Of a DNA stretch of 64,000 nucleotides, positions 1 through 13,420 are shown piece after piece (position 1 is the first letter of the stretch; each line of letters starts with the position of its first letter). The notes under the pieces are model-generated. The model was given only the letters and a program-made list of their open reading frames with translations, did not search any database and was not told the origin of the DNA. This stretch comes from Psychromonas sp. L1A2 (GTDB lineage: Bacteria > Pseudomonadota > Gammaproteobacteria > Enterobacterales > Psychromonadaceae), in NCBI RefSeq assembly GCF_009828855.1, contig NZ_WUAG01000001.1, positions 1,612,001 to 1,676,000 on the forward strand, given 5' to 3'. The position numbers and the translations under genes are program-made.

Positions 1-222
1 AGATAACCAACTTAAAAAAGTAGGAAGATCTTGCATGTAGCTTTCTATCCATGTTGTGATACTGGAAAATAAAAACCAAAATGCACTGGCAAAAATCAAT
101 ACATTAATCAGTAATGGAATTAACACAAATACTCTAAGTTGTGGATGACGAAGTAGTTGAATGCCTTTTAGTAAATAGCCTAAACCACTTAAAGGTTGAT
201 CGATTATGTTTTTACTGTTCAT
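1..222 (-). CDS. cysZ: CysZ sulfate transporter, N-terminal part (cut by window edge)
   Basis: The minus strand from 222 down to base 1 is open for 74 codons and starts ATG-AAC-AGT. The protein has a polar start followed by a strongly hydrophobic stretch at about residues 30-50. It resembles the start of CysZ, an inner-membrane sulfate uptake protein feeding cysteine synthesis; motifs such as LRHPQLRVFVLIPLLIN and the later FLSWLS match what I recall of E. coli CysZ (FVILPLLVNILL, WLQWLS). It is divergent from zipA, which is the arrangement in E. coli. The rest of the gene is outside the window. No functional residues can be checked from this fragment. Confidence 0.85.
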   Translation of the reverse strand, partial: MNSKNIIDQPLSGLGYLLKGIQLLRHPQLRVFVLIPLLINVLIFASAFWFLFSSITTWIESYMQDLPTFLSWLS

Positions 223-431
223 TATTAAGCCTTCTTATTGATATATCTGATAATATTACCTTGTAGACAGTAAATATCAGCTAATAAATACATTCTTTTA
301 TAAATACATTCGCCGTTTTATAAAAAATTAGATGCAAACGATAGACGTATAGGGCGATACAGGGTAATTTAAGGGTCATTAAATTATCTAAAATGAATCA
401 AGTTAATTAACACGAATCAAGAGAATCAATA

Positions 432-1364
432 ATGCAGCATTTTCAATCTATTCTTATTGTCATTGGTATTTTGGCTATCGCCGGAGTATCAATTCACGGT
501 TTTTTATTAAACAGAAAAAATAAATTAGCATTAAAAGCTGAGAAACAAGCTCAATTAGACGAGCTTGAAGAACAAGAACGTGAAGAAGCAGAAGAAATCG
601 ACGATTCTGAAGAACTTGATAGTGAACGATCATCTGAGCGAGATTTTGATAGTGTTTCATTTACCTCACATATAGGAGATGAAAAAGAAGAGCTTGAACC
701 CTTCGAATTTAATCTTGGTTCGAAGATACACGATAATCAAACTGATTTTGTGAATTTAAATCATGCCCAAGAAAATGAAGTCATAACCTCTCTTGCTCAA
801 GCCGCTGCATTATCATCAGAAGATGACGCATTAAGTAGTGAAAAACAATTAACAAATACAGAAAAAGCTTTAAAAGATTCTGAAAAAAGCTCGTGTACAA
901 CTAAGTCAGAGCAACAAGATAAAGCACATAAAGAAATAAATAATAACGATGACCCTGTTGAATTATTTATATTTAATGTCGCAGCGAGAGAAGGTAAACG
1001 TTTAGGTGGACATGAATTATTGCAATTCTTTCTAACGTCAGGGTTTCGCTATGGTGATATGAATATATTCCATCGACATGAGCATTCAAATGGTACTGGT
1101 GAAGTGTTATTTAGTATTGCTAATATGATGGCGCCAGGAACATTCGATGTCGACTATATGGAACAATTTAATTCACCTGGGATTTCATTTTTCTTTACCG
1201 CCCCTAATCATAAAATTAGCGTGAATAAATCGTTTGATATGATGTTAAGAGCCGTTGAGCAGGTTGCTGAAGAGTTTGATTGTGAAGTATTAAACGAAAA
1301 ACGTGAGCTGTTTACTCAAGAGCAATTTATTGAATATCGTAAACGTTTAGAAAAATATAAATAA
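432..1364 (+). CDS. zipA: Cell division protein ZipA
   Basis: ZipA anchors the FtsZ ring to the inner membrane early in division. The 310-residue protein has the family layout: an N-terminal membrane segment (about residues 5-27, QSILIVIGILAIAGVSIHGF), a long acidic, low-complexity linker (about 35-170, rich in E, D, S, Q) and a folded C-terminal FtsZ-binding domain (about 175-310, starting near DPVELFIFNVAAREG). The linker is acidic and lacks the proline/glutamine-rich character known from E. coli. The gene is divergent from cysZ and lies upstream of ligA, as in other gammaproteobacteria; a hairpin terminator separates it from ligA. The ATG is preceded by a weak AAGAGA-type ribosome site. 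Confidence 0.95.
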   Translation: MQHFQSILIVIGILAIAGVSIHGFLLNRKNKLALKAEKQAQLDELEEQEREEAEEIDDSEELDSERSSERDFDSVSFTSHIGDEKEELEPFEFNLGSKIHDNQTDFVNLNHAQENEVITSLAQAAALSSEDDALSSEKQLTNTEKALKDSEKSSCTTKSEQQDKAHKEINNNDDPVELFIFNVAAREGKRLGGHELLQFFLTSGFRYGDMNIFHRHEHSNGTGEVLFSIANMMAPGTFDVDYMEQFNSPGISFFFTAPNHKISVNKSFDMMLRAVEQVAEEFDCEVLNEKRELFTQEQFIEYRKRLEKYK

Positions 1365-1401
1365 GGTCCGGTATTAATATCAGGACTTACTTCCTAAGAG
1401 A

Positions 1402-1424
1402 GCCTCGTTTACGAGGTTTTTTTA
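1402..1424 (+). terminator. Rho-independent terminator after zipA
   Basis: A 5-bp stem CCTCG-TTTA-CGAGG is followed directly by seven T. It sits between zipA and ligA, so ligA either has its own promoter or depends on read-through. Confidence 0.8.
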
Positions 1425-1441
1425 TTAGAAAAAAACAATAA

Positions 1442-3469
<2,028 letters not shown>

Positions 3470-3484
3470 GTGTTAACGAGTATT

Positions 3485-3524
3485 AAACAAGTAATATAAT
3501 CGACTCGTATTGAATTACTTGTTT
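3485..3524. repeat. Inverted repeat after ligA, possible terminator
   Basis: AAACAAGTAAT (3485-3495) is the exact reverse complement of ATTACTTGTTT (3514-3524), with an 18-nt loop. There is no T run right after it, so its role as a terminator is uncertain; it could instead be a Rho-dependent end or an RNA-stability hairpin for ligA. Confidence 0.45.
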
Positions 3525-3621
3525 GAAGTAAAAATGTTGTAAGTCATTCACATAACTAACATTTATTTTGTGTATGATGAATTTCAATAAAGAGCAATAT
3601 TAGAACGTTTAAGGGATAGAT

Positions 3622-3882
3622 ATGAAAAAGATTAAAAATGAATCTCAGTTATTACAACATGCAACAAAATTGGGAGCCGCTTACGCAGTTAAAAGAGGCT
3701 ATGTTGGTATCGATAGCACGACGTCAGCAAAGGATAAACAAGAGTGTATTTATCGTTTGCTGGTGCAAGATAAATTGATTAATCCGTTAAATGAAGCTGA
3801 TGAAAATACAGCAAATATACGCCACAAACTCGTGGTGTGGATAATGAAAAATTTACCTGCAGATCACTCACTTTTAAAATAA
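3622..3882 (+). CDS. Small conserved protein, DUF5062-like
   Basis: An 86-residue, basic, soluble protein with no signal peptide or membrane segment. The pattern KLGAAYAVKRGY, then CIYRLLVQDKLI, then RHKLVVWIMKNLPADH looks like the small Vibrio/Shewanella family I recall as DUF5062; that name is from memory and not checked. Its function is unknown. AAGGGA lies just upstream of the ATG, a good ribosome site. It stands alone: ligA ends about 150 bases before it and the next gene, dsbB, is convergent. A stem-loop follows the stop. Confidence 0.75.
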   Translation: MKKIKNESQLLQHATKLGAAYAVKRGYVGIDSTTSAKDKQECIYRLLVQDKLINPLNEADENTANIRHKLVVWIMKNLPADHSLLK

Positions 3883-3900
3883 CGTTATAAGTTGATATTG

Positions 3901-3943
3901 AAGACTGCACTAAATTAATTTTTCAATTCAGTACAGTCTTTTA
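3901..3943 (+). terminator. Probable terminator between the DUF5062-like gene and dsbB
   Basis: AAGACTG-c-ACT pairs with AGT-a-CAGTCTT across a loop, followed by a short T-rich stretch. It lies between two convergent genes. Confidence 0.55.
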
Positions 3944-3958
3944 CATTAGCTAATCGAT

Positions 3959-4477
3959 TTATTTAGTTTTAGCGGGTAATAATGCGGTGATTGCAATCAC
4001 TAAAAAGATAACAACATAAATAGAAAAACTAACAATTAACCATTGCGGCATTGAGTAATCTAAAAAAGTCCAAACGATGTCAGAACAGTAGCCCGTTGGA
4101 TTAAATAACCAAGGTAATAGTTCATGCAATGGTAACCAACTTGGAAAATTGGGATAAAAATCGCAAGTGGCGAAAGGTGATGGATTCATTTGATAGTCAG
4201 TATGCTCAATGGCTAATAATAATCCCCAAATTGAACCTACAGCCCACGTTGTAAAAGCCAAGAGACGGACTAGTATATTGTTAGGAGCACTCGCTCCAAT
4301 TAAACCAGCAGCAACAATGGCAAACATAGTAAGACGTTCATAAACACACATAACGCAAGGTTCAAGTTTCATTACATGTTGAAAGTAAAGTGCACATAAT
4401 TCCATTGTTAATGCACTTGCTGCCAGTAATAACCAAGGCCAACGATGTAAAGAAAGCTGTTTTAAATTTGAAATCAA
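3959..4477 (-). CDS. dsbB: Disulfide bond formation protein DsbB
   Basis: DsbB is the inner-membrane oxidase that passes electrons from DsbA to quinones, keeping the periplasm oxidising. The 172-residue protein has four predicted membrane segments and both required cysteine pairs: Cys41-Val-Met-Cys44 (EPCVMCVYER) in the first periplasmic loop and Cys105/Cys131 in the second. The start is TTG at 4477, chosen because AGGAG lies 6 nt upstream and the protein aligns from there with E. coli DsbB. In E. coli dsbB is next to nhaB and then fadR; here it is divergent from fadR with no nhaB between. Confidence 0.95.
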   Translation of the reverse strand: MISNLKQLSLHRWPWLLLAASALTMELCALYFQHVMKLEPCVMCVYERLTMFAIVAAGLIGASAPNNILVRLLAFTTWAVGSIWGLLLAIEHTDYQMNPSPFATCDFYPNFPSWLPLHELLPWLFNPTGYCSDIVWTFLDYSMPQWLIVSFSIYVVIFLVIAITALLPAKTK

Positions 4478-4699
4478 TGGATTCTCCTAATAGAATATTT
4501 CAACTTAATAAGTACTATTGTACCTTTTAAAAGTTCAATATAAACAGAGGATTACTGAGTTAAATTCAAATAACTTAACTCATATGGGAAATTACGTCAG
4601 ATTTAAGTATTTAATGGTACTGTTTTTCTAAACAGTCATCGTTGAGTTGAATGAATATGTTAAGATGTCGCGATATGATATTGGAAAATCAAAATAACC

Positions 4700-5410
4700 A
4701 TGATAATGAAAGTTAAAGGCCCTGCTGATGTAGCAGAACAATACCTAATTGAATCTATTTGGAACGGCACAATACCGATCCATTCTGAGTTACCTGCTGA
4801 ACGGTTGTTAGCTGATAAAATAGGTGTAACTCGCACAACCTTACGTGAAGTATTACAACGATTATCGAAAGAAGGGTGGATAACCATCCGTCACGGTAAA
4901 GCAACGAAGGTTAATGATTTCTGGGAAACATCAGGATTAAATGTTTTAAGTACATTAACGCGTTTAGATAAGGAACGTCGTGGTGATTTTATTGACCAAC
5001 TAATGTCTGTAAGAACAAATATCAGTACGATCATTTTAAGGATGGCCGCAAAACATAACAGTAAAAGTGTCATTGAGTTCTTAAAAGACATTCCTGCCGT
5101 TGATGCGAGCAGTGAAGTGTTTACTGAATTTGATTACCGTTTTTATCATCATGTTGCCGTTTCATCGAATAATATGATTTATGTATTGATCTTAAATGGC
5201 TTACAAGACTTGTATCGTAAAGTTGGGATGTTTTATTTTTCTAACACTGAAGCAAAATTAATCGCATTATCGTTCTATGCTGATATTAAAACAGTATTTG
5301 AAGAAGGTGATGGACAACAAATTATGCAAATAGTACGTGACTCTGCCTTTGCAAGTGGCAAAATCTGGCTACGTTTGCGTGATCAATTACCGGATAATTT
5401 TTTAGATTAA
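4700..5410 (+). CDS. fadR: Fatty acid metabolism regulator FadR (GntR family)
   Basis: FadR is a long-chain-acyl-CoA-responsive repressor of fatty acid degradation and activator of unsaturated fatty acid synthesis. The 236 residues have an N-terminal winged-helix domain (about 8-75; [28 protein letters not shown] region with the recognition helix [11 protein letters not shown]) and a C-terminal acyl-CoA-binding helical domain. Signature stretches such as [14 protein letters not shown] and SVRTNIST agree closely with E. coli FadR, supporting orthology over other GntR proteins. The ATG at 4700 aligns with the E. coli start. It lies divergent from dsbB and upstream of ftsK, with a weak terminator in between. 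Confidence 0.95.
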   Translation: MIMKVKGPADVAEQYLIESIWNGTIPIHSELPAERLLADKIGVTRTTLREVLQRLSKEGWITIRHGKATKVNDFWETSGLNVLSTLTRLDKERRGDFIDQLMSVRTNISTIILRMAAKHNSKSVIEFLKDIPAVDASSEVFTEFDYRFYHHVAVSSNNMIYVLILNGLQDLYRKVGMFYFSNTEAKLIALSFYADIKTVFEEGDGQQIMQIVRDSAFASGKIWLRLRDQLPDNFLD

Positions 5411-5431
5411 AATCGTTTTATTTATTTTTTT

Positions 5432-5451
5432 ATGCCATTGGGCATTTTTTT
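5432..5451 (+). terminator. Short terminator after fadR
   Basis: ATGCC-ATTG-GGCAT followed by a T run. The stem is only 5 bp but it is placed directly after fadR and before the ftsK ribosome site. Confidence 0.6.
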
Positions 5452-5469
5452 ATTTTTAGGGTTATTTTC

Positions 5470-7986
5470 TTGTCAAATAGCAAATTATTAAATCACCTAT
5501 CTGGTGTGCAAAAGTTATTAGAAGTTGGGATTATTGTCAGCGCTTTTGTTGCCATCTTTATTACCTTATCCTTATTTACTTTTTCACCTATCGATCCAAG
5601 TTGGTCGCAACAACAATGGGTTGCTGAAATACAAAATTCTGGTGGGCGAGTAGGCGCTTGGATTGCCGATATATTGTTTTTTGGATTTGGTTTTCTCGCT
5701 TATCTCATTCCAGTTATTATTGTTTCATTTACTTGGGCTATTCTATGGAAACCAACTTTTAATTTAGACGTTGATTTTTTAAATTTGAGTTTGCGTATTG
5801 TTGGTTTTATTTTTACTTTCTTTAGCTTGAGTGCATTGATCGCATTGAATGTTAGTGATTATCTGTATTACCCCTCAGGTGGGTTGATTGGTGATATTTT
5901 AGCGCAAAGTATGTTAGGTTTTTTTAGTTTAGTTGCGGTTAATCTTATATTACTCACTTTCTTAATTTCTGGTACCACTTTGTTATTTGGCTTTTCATGG
6001 ATCCGTTTAATCGATGGGATCGGTGAATATACTCTTAATGGTATTTCATGGTTAGCTAATCTTCCTAATAACATCAGAGAAATGAAAGAGGAACGATCTG
6101 AAGGTGATCAACAGCGTTTGTTGGATAAACAGCAAATTTTGCAAGAGAAATTAGAGAAAAAACAACAAAAGCAAGCGGTTAAAGAGAAGAAGAAACTTGA
6201 TGATTTGGTTAATAAAACCACAGGTGAAATAGATGGTGATTTCTTATCCGAACAAGTTGATGATTCAAATGATGATATTTTCCTAGGCTCTAATTTTATT
6301 GATGAGCAAGATGAAGAACGCTCAGAACTCGACATTGATGATATTGATTGGCAATCAGATGAACCGTTAGACGAAGAGGTTGAGGTTGTTAAAAATGAAC
6401 CTAAAGTGGAAAAAAAATTAGCTAAAGTGGATTTTTCTCATCTACCTGAACATGCTCGTCCAGTGGAACGATTTGTAGCTGATCAAAATATTGCACCTTT
6501 ACCCCATATTGACTTATTAGATAGACCAGATAAAAAAGAAAATCCTATCTCACAGCAAGAGTTAGATACAGCGGCTCGTTTAGTCGAATCTAAATTGCTT
6601 GAATTTAAAATAAAAGCAGACGTCGTTAATGTATTACCTGGCCCTGTGATCACACGTTTTGAATTAGATTTAGCGCCTGGGATGAAAGTGAGTACCGTTA
6701 GCAGCTTGGAAAAAGATTTAGCGCGTGCGTTATCTGCAATGAGTGTACGAGTCGTAGATCAAATCCCTGGTAAATCAGTCATTGCGTTAGAGTTACCTAA
6801 TCGCCATCGTGAAATTGTATATATTTCAGAAGTACTAGATTGCAAAAGATTCCATGAAAGTAAATCACCATTAACAATGGTATTAGGTGCAGATATTTCT
6901 GGCCAACCCGTTGTTGTAGATTTAGCTAAAATGCCACATCTTTTAGTGGCAGGTACCACGGGCTCAGGTAAATCCGTTGGTGTTAACTGTATGCTAGTCA
7001 GCTTATTGTATAAATCATCACCTGAAGATTTACGCATGATCCTCATTGACCCTAAAATGCTTGAGTTAAATGTGTATGAAGGTATTCCACACTTATTAAC
7101 TGAAGTGGTAACAGACATGAAAGATGCGGCTAATGCATTAAGATGGTGTGTTGGTGAAATGGAGCGTCGTTATAAACTATTAGCTGAAATTGGTGTCCGT
7201 AACTTAGCGGGATACAATACGGCGATTAAAAAAGCAAAAGCGGCTGGAGAGCCAATAGTCGATCCGTTATGGAAACCAGGCGATAGCATGGCAGAAACTG
7301 CGCCAGAATTAGATAAACTGCCAACGATAGTCGTTGTAGTTGATGAATTCGCAGACATGATGATGATTGTTGGTAAAAAATGTGAAGAGTTAATTACTCG
7401 AATTGCACAGAAAGCTCGTGCAGCTGGAATCCATTTGATTCTGGCGACACAGCGTCCATCGGTTGATGTTATTACTGGTTTGATCAAAGCAAATATACCA
7501 ACACGTATTGCCTTTCAAGTATCAAGTAAGATCGACTCTCGTACTATTCTTGGACAACAAGGGGCTGAAACATTGTTAGGTCATGGTGATATGTTATACA
7601 TGCCACCTGGTGTAGGTGTTCCGACTCGTGTTCATGGGGCTTTTGTTGATGATCATGAAGTACATAAAGTAGTGGCTGACTGGAAGAAACGAGGCCAACC
7701 AAATTATGTTCAAGAGATTCTTGCCGGTGATGCTGATCTAGATATGTTATTACCAGGCGAACAAGCAGAAGGAGATGAGGACATTGATCCATTGTTTGAT
7801 GAAGTAGTGAGTTTTATTACAGAAACCCGTAAAGTATCTATTTCAAGTATCCAAAGACGATTCCGTATCGGTTATAACCGTTCTGCTCGTTTAGTTGACC
7901 AATTACAAGCGCAAGGTGTGATTAGCGCACCTTCAGGTGCAAACAGTAACCGTGATGTACTTGCACCACCGCCTATTAAGGATTAA
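5470..7986 (+). CDS. ftsK: DNA translocase FtsK
   Basis: FtsK couples division to chromosome segregation: it pumps DNA through the septum and activates XerCD recombination at dif. The 838 residues comprise four N-terminal membrane segments (about 16-38, 61-88, 107-127, 143-176), a short charged linker with a lysine/glutamine coiled-coil-like part (about 195-245) and an acidic part, the ATPase motor with Walker A GTTGSGKS (495-502) and Walker [13 protein letters not shown] (about 617-628), and a C-terminal gamma winged helix (about 775-838, [20 protein letters not shown]) that reads KOPS sites. The linker is much shorter than in E. coli FtsK. The start is TTG at 5470 with AGGG upstream. lolA follows 3 bases after the stop. 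Confidence 0.96.
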   Translation: MSNSKLLNHLSGVQKLLEVGIIVSAFVAIFITLSLFTFSPIDPSWSQQQWVAEIQNSGGRVGAWIADILFFGFGFLAYLIPVIIVSFTWAILWKPTFNLDVDFLNLSLRIVGFIFTFFSLSALIALNVSDYLYYPSGGLIGDILAQSMLGFFSLVAVNLILLTFLISGTTLLFGFSWIRLIDGIGEYTLNGISWLANLPNNIREMKEERSEGDQQRLLDKQQILQEKLEKKQQKQAVKEKKKLDDLVNKTTGEIDGDFLSEQVDDSNDDIFLGSNFIDEQDEERSELDIDDIDWQSDEPLDEEVEVVKNEPKVEKKLAKVDFSHLPEHARPVERFVADQNIAPLPHIDLLDRPDKKENPISQQELDTAARLVESKLLEFKIKADVVNVLPGPVITRFELDLAPGMKVSTVSSLEKDLARALSAMSVRVVDQIPGKSVIALELPNRHREIVYISEVLDCKRFHESKSPLTMVLGADISGQPVVVDLAKMPHLLVAGTTGSGKSVGVNCMLVSLLYKSSPEDLRMILIDPKMLELNVYEGIPHLLTEVVTDMKDAANALRWCVGEMERRYKLLAEIGVRNLAGYNTAIKKAKAAGEPIVDPLWKPGDSMAETAPELDKLPTIVVVVDEFADMMMIVGKKCEELITRIAQKARAAGIHLILATQRPSVDVITGLIKANIPTRIAFQVSSKIDSRTILGQQGAETLLGHGDMLYMPPGVGVPTRVHGAFVDDHEVHKVVADWKKRGQPNYVQEILAGDADLDMLLPGEQAEGDEDIDPLFDEVVSFITETRKVSISSIQRRFRIGYNRSARLVDQLQAQGVISAPSGANSNRDVLAPPPIKD

Positions 7987-7989
7987 AAA

Positions 7990-8604
7990 ATGAAAAAAAT
8001 TATTATTGCTACGTTCTGTGTTTTTATATCAATGTTTCAAATCGCTCAAGCGCAAACGGATAGCGAGTTATTACAACAAAAGTTATCTAAATTCACCACG
8101 ATTAGTGCGGACTTTGCACAACAAGTAATGAGCCCTGAAGGACAAGTTATTCAAGAAAGTTGGGGCACGTTAACCATCTCTCGTCCTGGTAACTTTCATT
8201 GGCAAGTGACTAAACCTGATGAAGAGCTAATCGTCTCAAACGGGGTTGATATGTGGCTGTATAGTCCTTTTATTGAACAAGTGACTATTATGAATTTCTC
8301 TGATGCCATCGCTGGCACACCTTTTGCTTTACTATCAGGTGCTGATGCATCAGAGTGGATGAACTTTGATGTGAAAAAACAAGCTAATCAATTTACTGTA
8401 AAAAACAATAAAAATGAATTAAACGCGAATACATTTACCTTTATTTTTGACAATAAAGATAATGTTAGTGAGTTTGTTGTACAAGAAGCCCAAGGTCAAA
8501 AGAGTATTTTTAAACTGACTAATAATGACCAAACAGTAAAATTAGCTAATGATTTCTTTGAATTTCAAATACCACAAGGTATTGAGATAGATGATCAACG
8601 CTAA
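7990..8604 (+). CDS. lolA: Outer-membrane lipoprotein carrier LolA
   Basis: LolA is the periplasmic chaperone that carries lipoproteins from LolCDE to LolB. The 204-residue protein has a clear signal peptide ([21 protein letters not shown], cleavage before QTD) and the family core, with [21 protein letters not shown] and [19 protein letters not shown] typical of LolA. The gene sits directly behind ftsK and its TAA shares a base with the rarA ATG, so ftsK-lolA-rarA is very likely one transcript, the order known in many gammaproteobacteria. Confidence 0.95.
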   Translation: MKKIIIATFCVFISMFQIAQAQTDSELLQQKLSKFTTISADFAQQVMSPEGQVIQESWGTLTISRPGNFHWQVTKPDEELIVSNGVDMWLYSPFIEQVTIMNFSDAIAGTPFALLSGADASEWMNFDVKKQANQFTVKNNKNELNANTFTFIFDNKDNVSEFVVQEAQGQKSIFKLTNNDQTVKLANDFFEFQIPQGIEIDDQR

Positions 8605-9932
8605 TGCAGGACTTATTTTCTATCGATAATCAGTTTCAACCTTTGGCTGCTAGGATGCGGCCAAAGAATTTCGAGCAATATATTGGTCAGTCTCACCTAG
8701 TAGCAAAAGATAAGCCTTTACGCAAAGCATTAGAAGCCGGTTTTGCACATTCAATGATCCTCTGGGGACCGCCAGGTACGGGTAAAACAACATTAGCTGA
8801 ATTAATTGCTGAATATTGTGATGCACATGTCGAACGTTTATCTGCGGTAACTTCTGGTATTAAAGAGATTCGCTCTGCTATTGAAATTGCCAAACAAAAT
8901 CAAGCAGCAGGACGTCGTACCTTATTATTTGTTGATGAAGTCCATCGTTTTAATAAAAGCCAACAAGATGCATTTCTTCCTTATATTGAAGATGGTACTT
9001 TTTTATTTATTGGCGCCACTACTGAAAACCCTTCTTTCGAACTAAACAACGCCTTGTTATCACGTGCGCGTGTTTATTTATTAAAAAAACTAACTGAGAA
9101 TGAAATTGTTGATGTTATTAAGCAAGCCTGTGAATCTGAACAAGGCTTGGCAACACACAATATTGAATTTACTGAAGGTGTATTAGATAAACTTGCTCAA
9201 TTAGTGCAAGGCGATGCACGAAAAGCACTTAATTATTTAGAGTTACTCAGTGATATGGGTGAACAACAGCAGGGCAAATTAATAATCGATATTTCGTTAT
9301 TAATGGAAATAGCTGGTCGAGAAGGTGTTAGCTTTGATAAACAAGGCGATCTTTTTTATGACTTAATTTCAGCCTTTCATAAATCAGTACGAGGTTCAGA
9401 CCCCGATGCCGCCTTATATTGGTATGCTCGGATGTTAGCTGGAGGCTGCGATCCTCTTTATGTAGCACGACGCTTATTAGCCATTGCTTCTGAAGATATC
9501 GGTAATGCCGATCCGAGAGCAATGCAAGTAGCGATGTCCGCATGGGATTGCTTTACCCGAATTGGGCCTAAAGAAGGTGAAAGGGCGATTGCTCAAGCCG
9601 CAGTATATTGTGCCTGTGCAGCCAAGAGTAATGCTGTTTATAAAGCATTTGCACAAGCTAAACAAGCTGTTGAGGCTTACCCAGACCTCGAAGTTCCACA
9701 TCATTTACGTAATGCACCGACAGAATTAATGAAGTCATTACATTATGGTGAAGGTTATCGCTATGCTCACGATGAAGTCGGTGCCTATGCTGCAGGTGAA
9801 GTTTATCTACCTGAAGCTTTGCAGGGAGTTGAATTTTATCAGCCTGTTGAGCGCGGTTTGGAAACAAAAATTGCAGAAAAGTTACGTTATTTAAAGAGTT
9901 GTGACTTACAAAGTGATAAAAATCGTTATTAG
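8604..9932 (+). CDS. rarA: Replication-associated recombination ATPase RarA (MgsA)
   Basis: RarA is an AAA+ ATPase related to clamp loaders that acts at stalled replication forks. The 442-residue protein has Walker A GPPGTGKT (55-62), Walker [11 protein letters not shown] (about 107-116), sensor-1 [12 protein letters not shown] and the C-terminal tetramerisation region. Length and motifs match E. coli RarA. Its ATG overlaps the lolA TAA by one base (TAATG), implying translational coupling. crcB follows after about 57 bases. Confidence 0.95.
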   Translation: MQDLFSIDNQFQPLAARMRPKNFEQYIGQSHLVAKDKPLRKALEAGFAHSMILWGPPGTGKTTLAELIAEYCDAHVERLSAVTSGIKEIRSAIEIAKQNQAAGRRTLLFVDEVHRFNKSQQDAFLPYIEDGTFLFIGATTENPSFELNNALLSRARVYLLKKLTENEIVDVIKQACESEQGLATHNIEFTEGVLDKLAQLVQGDARKALNYLELLSDMGEQQQGKLIIDISLLMEIAGREGVSFDKQGDLFYDLISAFHKSVRGSDPDAALYWYARMLAGGCDPLYVARRLLAIASEDIGNADPRAMQVAMSAWDCFTRIGPKEGERAIAQAAVYCACAAKSNAVYKAFAQAKQAVEAYPDLEVPHHLRNAPTELMKSLHYGEGYRYAHDEVGAYAAGEVYLPEALQGVEFYQPVERGLETKIAEKLRYLKSCDLQSDKNRY

Positions 9933-9989
9933 CAATGATCAGATTAAATGTGTTATTGCACATTTAATGTAGAAGAAATGAGAATCGAT

Positions 9990-11671
<1,682 letters not shown>

Positions 11672-11750
11672 TACCGGCAATATAGTGATGTCTGTTAACC
11701 TATTGTTGATAGACGATCACTAATAGTTAACTGGTAATATCCAAATACAT

Positions 11751-11775
11751 AAAAAGGAGCTTTAGCTCCTTTTTT
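11751..11775 (+). terminator. Rho-independent terminator after serS
   Basis: Stem AAAAAGGAGC-TTTA-GCTCCTTTTTT with a six-base T tail, 80 nt after the serS stop. It is the end of the ftsK-serS gene run. Confidence 0.9.
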
Positions 11776-11838
11776 GTTTTCTAACATGCGACTTATCACT
11801 TCTTGAATTCAAGTATCGATTAAATTAAAAAATATTTT

Positions 11839-12063
11839 AATACTGATTACATTACATAGCTTATCTAAATTTTGCGCTGGAAAACCGGTTCAATTCAAGG
11901 CGTAAATTGAGCCTTTCGAAGATTAACTTCGTTAATCGTCTATCGGAGAATTAACCAAAAGAGGTTAATTTTTTAATGGCTGTTCCCTTTACGAAATTTA
12001 CAACGAGGAAGTGGGCTATTTTAACCAGTAAAATAGATAAGCTATTTATTGTGATTGGTATAA
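11839..12063. repeat. MITE-like element, subfamily 2, copy C
   Basis: About 225 bp without coding capacity. Read on the other strand it aligns along its length with the copy at 15058-15285, including shared blocks TTAACCAAAAGA and GATTAACTTCGTTAATC (an inner 7-bp inverted repeat) and TTTTAATGGCTGTTCC. The right edge reads GTGATTGGTATA, matching the element's left terminus CAATCACA seen in the other copies in inverse orientation. No transposase is encoded, so it would be a non-autonomous element. Boundaries are good to a few bases only. Confidence 0.75.
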
Positions 12064-12100
12064 TAAGTAAAATAGAGTCGTTATTAGTGTGATTGGTATT
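12061..12100. repeat. Partial duplicate of the end of copy C
   Basis: AGTAAAATAGA followed by GTGTGATTGGTATT repeats the last part of copy C (AGTAAAATAGA...GTGATTGGTATA) immediately beyond it, giving a tandem element end. A similar head-to-tail partial copy is seen at 53919-54032. Confidence 0.6.
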
Positions 12101-12194
12101 ATCTGGTTTTGTAGTTATGTTTGCGATGATTTACAGGTTCTTGCTACGACATTTCTTAGTACATGTTTACTAGTATATATCCATTAAACTACGG

Positions 12195-12230
12195 CTGTTA
12201 AACCTGTTAAACCTGTTAAACCTGTTAAAT
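12195..12230. repeat. 9-bp tandem repeat, four units
   Basis: Three exact copies of CTGTTAAAC and a fourth reading CTGTTAAAT, followed by degenerate units and CTATTAAT repeats. The surrounding 12101-12384 stretch is AT-rich and I see no gene in it. Confidence 0.85.
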
Positions 12231-12384
12231 ATGTTGAATCTATTAATCTATTAATCTATATCTATTAGTTCATTCCAACCTAATACCTTATCCAATAGTT
12301 TATTAAATGATCTTTAGTTGAATTGCGGACCACTTTAAATAAAACATAATGCAGTTTTTTTGTGTTTACTGATTATTAATATTT

Positions 12385-12588
12385 TTAATCATTATCATCG
12401 TAATCACTTAACACTAAATTAGCGGCGGCAAAGGCTGCTGACTCTCTCGTTGTTTCAGGTAGGCTTGTATCGTTTGCTATCTCATCCAATGTTTTAATTG
12501 CACAGGTGATTGCTTTAGGGACATAAGCGGCATCACCGCTACCAATCAAGTTTATTAAGTTTTTTGTTTTATCACTGTATGGGTACAT
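12385..12588 (-). CDS. Small acidic protein of unknown function
   Basis: I do not recognise this 67-residue protein. The frame is open back to an ATG at 12624, but the ATG at 12588 is preceded by AGGAAA with 4 nt before the start, much better than the upstream site, so I chose it. The sequence (MYPYSDKTKNLINLIGSGDA, then a helical middle and the acidic end SDYDDND) shows no signal peptide, membrane segment or metal motif. It reads as a small helical soluble protein. It lies in a gene-poor, repeat-bearing stretch downstream of sulA on the same strand, about 400 bases away. A palindrome (12631-12646) lies 43 bases upstream of the start. Confidence 0.6.
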   Translation of the reverse strand: MYPYSDKTKNLINLIGSGDAAYVPKAITCAIKTLDEIANDTSLPETTRESAAFAAANLVLSDYDDND

Positions 12589-12994
12589 AGTGTTTCCTGT
12601 GTTGGCATAGTTAATACTGGTCATAAAGAGTTGTGATTATTCACAATAAGTTATTTTACTTATCATGAGGAGTTATTCTTAAAGCCTAAGCGTTATTTCT
12701 ATTAATTCAATAATCGTAAAATTTTGATTATTATTTAAACTATAAAATATTAACCTCACGCTACTACATCACTTTTAATGAATGATATTAGTATAGTTAA
12801 CTCGATTAAGTGATCACTGACTTTAATCAATTTTGCCACAGGTTATCTATATTTAACTTTAAAATTTTTTGTTATTTGTAGTATTAATCTTTATTAAATA
12901 ATTCACAAAGTCCTTTTACTTTATTAAAGCCTCATCATTCTGTATTCATTATCGTTTGTTACCGCAGTACTTTTTATACAGTAAAGGCGTGTTT
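12589..12994. other. Gene-free stretch between the small unknown gene and sulA
   Basis: About 400 AT-rich bases with no convincing ORF. The only structured site I see is the palindrome at 12631-12646. No terminator with a T run is visible after sulA. Confidence 0.5.
12631..12646. promoter_or_regulatory. Palindrome TTGTGA-N4-TCACAA, possible operator
   Basis: Perfect 6-bp arms around TTAT, 43 bases upstream of the chosen start of the small gene at 12588. It resembles a CRP half-site pair, but the spacer is 4, not the usual 6, so CRP binding is doubtful. The factor is unknown. Confidence 0.35.
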
Positions 12995-13411
12995 TTATTG
13001 TTTACAATAGATAAAGCAACTTGTATTGGTTGATTTCGCATCAGCTTCAATTGTTAAGCGTGTTGTTTCCGTTAGCTCGTTCACCCAAGTAACGACAGTA
13101 CAATAATTGTTACTTTTTAACAGTGTTGATAATAATGAAAGGTTATCCCTCACTTTATTTGAATCGATCATCAGTACACGACTTTTATCGATCCCTGCAT
13201 TTTGGAAAAACTGCGTATTAGGTTTACCAGGAGGGGCTAGGAATAAAATCCAGCCATGATCTTGTCCTGTTTGTATGTGTTCCAACAAAGCTTGGTAATT
13301 ATTTTCTTGATAATGCACATTAACTAATGCACTCGATTTCTTAGAATCATTTTTATGATTACTTAATAAATATGGGTTAGTTTGTGTTGCTGTTAATAAT
13401 GTAGATAGCAT
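12995..13411 (-). CDS. sulA: SulA-like SOS cell division inhibitor
   Basis: SulA blocks FtsZ polymerisation during the SOS response. From the ATG at 13411 (AGG 8 nt upstream) the protein has 138 residues, somewhat shorter than E. coli SulA (169). The C-terminal part follows the family pattern: GWILFLAPPGKPNTQFFQNAG, then DKSRVLMIDSNKVRDNLSLL, then NYCTVVTWVNELTE and FIYC, comparable to SulA [45 protein letters not shown] and GFIM. A match to the LexA box lies 25-40 bases upstream. The identification rests on my reading of the pattern together with that box; the N-terminal third is not conserved. A GTG at 13420 is an alternative start. Confidence 0.8.
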   Translation of the reverse strand: MLSTLLTATQTNPYLLSNHKNDSKKSSALVNVHYQENNYQALLEHIQTGQDHGWILFLAPPGKPNTQFFQNAGIDKSRVLMIDSNKVRDNLSLLSTLLKSNNYCTVVTWVNELTETTRLTIEADAKSTNTSCFIYCKQ

Positions 13412-13420
13412 ATCAATCAC

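Noticed and set aside
6759..7487. Open frames antisense to ftsK
   Set aside because: They are shadows of the ftsK reading frame; no ribosome sites or family features.
9933..9989. Fluoride riboswitch before crcB
   Set aside because: The gap is only about 57 bases and shows no recognisable riboswitch core.
12966..12983. LexA-like site TACTTTTTATACAGTA
   Set aside because: The arm spacing is wrong (16 bases against 20) and it lies downstream of sulA.
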